A stretch of DNA of 64,000 bases from Cheilinus undulatus. Taxonomy: Eukaryota > Chordata > Actinopteri > Labriformes > Labridae. The DNA lies in assembly GCF_018320785.1 (NCBI RefSeq), contig NC_054869.1, positions 41,009,789-41,073,788 of the forward strand. The letters run 5' to 3'. Positions 49,434 through 64,000 of the stretch are shown here, piece after piece. The number at the start of each line of letters is the position of its first letter. Positions within the stretch are counted from its first letter, which is position 1. The notes below the pieces were generated by a model. The model saw only the letters and a program-made list of their open reading frames with translations. It made no database searches and was not told the DNA's origin. A program made the position numbers and the translations under genes.

Positions 49434-49710
49434 TTCTGAGTAACAGCATTATACCTTCTGTGGCTGAAAGCGGTGTTTTTGGGTTGTGGCTTTTGCTCAG
49501 ATATTTTTGTCACCATGTCTCGCTGAGCAGCGTAAGGTTGAGTACCAGCCTTATAAACAGACAAAGGCAACCTGTTGATGGGATAACAACTACATAAGTA
49601 AAGCCATGTGGCATTAGTGAACACAAACCAAACCATTCAATTTGAAAATTAGCCTTCAACCTTTATATTTGGTAACAAAGAAAACTGGTTCAGTAAAAAG
49701 TGGCACCATC

Positions 49711-49716
49711 TTTATT
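49711..49716 (-). terminator. hnrnpk: hnrnpk poly(A) signal
   Basis: AATAAA on the minus strand, about 870 nt past the stop at 50589. The region 49690-50588 is then the 3' UTR, which is repeat-free, as hnrnpk 3' UTRs usually are. Confidence 0.5.
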
Positions 49717-50588
49717 CATTTTACAATTTGACAATGTGAAGTCTACAGCATGGAGGGAAAACAAATGTAGATTACAGGAAATTACAGGGACAAATGGATA
49801 AGTTTGGTATTGGTCAAATCTCAAATAAAAAGGTCAAAAAAAACCTCTAGCTATTTATTTCTGTTTGTGAGGAGTTACTCAAATTAATCAGATTGTTTTC
49901 ATTACACAACTACCACAGAACCATCTGAGTTTTCTAACAAATTAGCCAGACTGTCCTGTAACCGGTGTACAACAGCTCAAACTTAAACACCTAAATTCAA
50001 TTCTAGTGGGTAAAAGTTCCCACAAACTCTTTTCAAAATAAAGCAAACAAAAAACATCATAATGGTTCAATATGAAAAGAAACAGCTTACATTCTGCATG
50101 GTGCTAATGTTAATAATGTGATAAACCCATGTGTGAAGGGACCCAAAAAAGACGCTGAAAGCAAACCAATCCACACACGCTAACATGCACACATGCTACA
50201 CACAGGACAGATCTAAACCGGAGACGCAAACATAGATGTCATTAAAAAACAAAACCATCAAAAATAAAGGTTATGTTTATTTTTGTCTGTCAGGAGACTG
50301 AAGAATAGTTGGATAGATTTAAATGTTAGAAAAAGAAAAAAAAGAGTATCTGATAAACTAATGGACTACACTCTTAAAAATGCAGAACATCTACATTTTG
50401 TTTTTATGCACAGGAATGTCGGACATTTATTTCATTAAAAAATACAAAAATAAAATTCAAAAAGACACCCACAATCCAGAGTAATAGTCTGAGGGGGATA
50501 TGTTGGACAAGGGCAGAAAGGTTTTGGGGGATTGGAGGTTCAGGGAGTGGGTAGGGGGGCGATCTGCTTCAATCTTAGTCTCCTGGGT

Positions 50589-61741
<11,153 letters not shown>

Positions 61742-64000
61742 CTGAAGGGGGAAAAAAATTAACATGCAATGACAGTTTTCTAACCATGTGCTTTAAATAA
61801 AAGAATGTGTCATTTGTAATGATTGACAGGATTGAAAATTGCCTTACATTAACAAAACATGAATAAAACTACAGATCTTCAGTCAGGAAACTGCTGAAGC
61901 AGAGAACACTGGGAAGAAGTCTTTGCAACTAAAACTTCTATATTCTTTCTTGTGGTATTGAAACAAGTGTTAAAATTTCTAGTATCATATCAAAGATTAA
62001 AATTCTAGTATTGTGACAACCACATCTCAAAGCCCTTCAAGGCAAATCATACATGTGATAAAATGATATATATATTCAAAAAAGACATTTCTTTCCAAGT
62101 TTGATACCATTTCAGTCTGACAAGACTCAAACTTGCCCAGCAATGCTGCTGACTGCACTTTTGCCTTTAATTGCCTATTAAGGTAAAAGGGTGTAAAGGA
62201 CAGGACTGATAGAGACCATAAAGACATTTAAATACTTTGATAATTTCTGATACCACACATTATTCAGAACATTGGTAATGTTATTTAAAAAGGAAGACCT
62301 GGAGTCTTTTTTTAAATCAAAAAGCTGTGCTGAGCAAAAGAAAGGGAACGAGTACTGTCTTTAGCACAAACACAAAAGCAATATTTCAAAAGCTTTCAAT
62401 GTCTTTGTGCAATTTTTGTTAATTAAAAGAAATAAGTTAAAATATACTGGGTGCTTAAGACTTTTATTTTTACTCCAATTGTACTGAAGCATTTACAAGT
62501 GACGTATCAAGGTCTAAAATTCCTATTATGACCACCCTACTATAGAGCAAATCTTAGCCATTTAGTCATTGATATGATGACTTGATTTGTGTAATGTGAC
62601 ACAATCCAGTAAACCAAAAGATTCAAAGCCTGGCACTACTTTTAGCAGTTTCTTACTCACAATTTCTGGTTAATGGAATAAATGTGGTGGTCAGACTGTA
62701 TGACCCAAGTCTGTCAAATCTGACAGACTGTATCATTTTGAAGCAATACAGTCTCCATTAAGAGTGGAAGTAATACAGTATCCCAGGGCAGTAAAAATTG
62801 CTACTGTATTGCTTCAATTACCATCATGACAACGATGCTGCATAATGAGCACTTTTAAAATAAATGCCTTGAGAATATGTGTCCATTTCCACCTGCAGCA
62901 CCCCTGCATGTGTGAGAAGATGCTTTAAAAGTCATAACAGAACTCCTGTTAATTATGCTGGGCAAATTTGGCATTAGATGAGCAGGCACATATGTACAGG
63001 TGCATAGAAATTCCCGTACCATGGATCGGCATGGTGCTTGCACCACAGTATGGTCTACTCCAAAATCAAACTTTTAAAAGTGCACCGCTTGTGAGTTTAA
63101 AAACACTATCATTTCTCATCACTGATCCAGACCTGGAAAGAAAATTTAAAGTTTATTGATAACCCCAGGCAGCAGCCATGCTAGGCACTCTCAAAACCAC
63201 CGAAGTTTTTTTTTTTTTTTTTTTTTTTTTAAATGTTAAACTGAACCTTTCTGACAGGAAATGTAGATCAAGTTTACTGGTGCTTGATGGTTATTTTTTG
63301 CTCTGAAGTATTCTGTAACTTTCTATAAGGTCTCCATAAAGTGAAATCTCGGCAGAAGGAAGCTCACCACTGAAACACAACACTAAAACAAATGCGTAGC
63401 CTAATATTTAAGTGGAATCTTTTTCTGTTTATCATTTCTCATTATCTCATTAAAGGGAAGTAAAAGAGAGCATGGATCTGCCATAGCCGAGAGGAACAAA
63501 GAAACTTCATTTCATTCTCTGTCCTAATGCAACTTATTTTATTTGTTAAGTAAAATAACAATGCCTTGACTGTAAATCACCGCCAGCGCTTCTGTAAACG
63601 CTGCCTTATAAACTTGAGTCATACTTTTAACCCAAAGTTGCTGCAAGTGAAAGAGAGAGGAAAGTCTAAATTTCTAATGTGAGTTTGGACAGTGTCCCAG
63701 AGTTTGCCTCTAATGTTGTGGAACTGAATTATCCAATATTTAGTGCCCAGGATGTGTATATTTCTGTTGATTTTGTGTCAAAAGGGAGACATTGTGATCG
63801 TTTACTTAAATTCAATCGAGGTTAAAAATCTTGTATATGACAGCCATAGAAACAACCATGTATGTGTTGCTTTATCCTAGTTCAAACATTTGTGGGTTAC
63901 AGTTTTCCACCTATAAACTACGGTTACAAAGCAAAAGTGCCATGAATGGCCTTGACGCATAGTGTAGAAAAACACATTTTGAGCTAGTGCAATTTAACCT
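61742..64000. other. hnrnpk: hnrnpk intron reaching the right edge
   Basis: It should separate the KH2 exon from the KH1-side exons, which are not in the window. A 28-nt poly(T) run lies near 63205-63232. No exon or repeat family was recognised. Confidence 0.5.

Larger units (their letters stand above)
47149..49690. other. Intergenic region between the THAP gene and the hnrnpk 3' end
   Basis: The two genes converge here. It contains a TTTTAGTC-type repeat, a SINE relic and a hAT-like MITE, described separately. An ATTAAA at 47690-47695 is the first candidate poly(A) signal for the THAP gene. No other gene is seen. Confidence 0.5.

Overview
The window is vertebrate nuclear DNA, almost certainly from a teleost (probably percomorph) fish. 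Genes are split into short GT-AG exons, there are no operons, and the introns are full of Tc1/mariner, PIF/Harbinger-like, piggyBac-like, hAT-like, LINE and tRNA-derived SINE remnants. All exon boundaries below were read by hand from splice sites, reading-phase continuity and similarity to family members recalled from memory. No alignment was run.

Four conserved genes lie on the minus strand in the order known from human chromosome 9q21.32. From low to high coordinate they are gkap1 (2292-10556; its 3' end lies beyond the left edge), kif27 (13436-27564, complete), qng1 (the C9orf64 queuosine-nucleotide glycosidase; 30127-40465, complete) and hnrnpk (50589-61741; its 5' part with KH1 lies beyond the right edge). 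The microRNA mir-7 sits in the last hnrnpk intron (about 51045-51140), as in mammals. Reading phase is continuous across every joined exon of all four genes.

Between qng1 and hnrnpk, on the plus strand and head-to-head with qng1, is a two-exon gene (43352-47148, 486 residues). It joins an N-terminal THAP zinc finger to a DDE_Tnp_4-type transposase domain. The frame is open throughout, but all three catalytic acidic residues appear to be replaced. It looks like a domesticated, catalytically dead transposase and is the most interesting object in the window.

Layout: 1-2291 gkap1 distal intron with a degenerate minisatellite; 2292-11050 gkap1, whose large first coding intron holds a piggyBac-like element, a Harbinger-like fragment and a full-length Tc1 element; 11050-13400 intergenic with a Tc1 relic; 13436-27600 kif27 with LINE and Tc1 insertions; 27600-29770 kif27 promoter (X-box-like site) and an AT-rich fold-back; 29770-43000 qng1 with two Tc1 relics, a SINE with perfect target duplications and an L1-like relic; 43300-47150 THAP gene; 47150-49690 repeats; 49690-61741 hnrnpk with mir-7, a run of very short exons, an intronic RFX-like palindrome cluster and a 1.2 kb Harbinger-like MITE; 61742-64000 hnrnpk intron.
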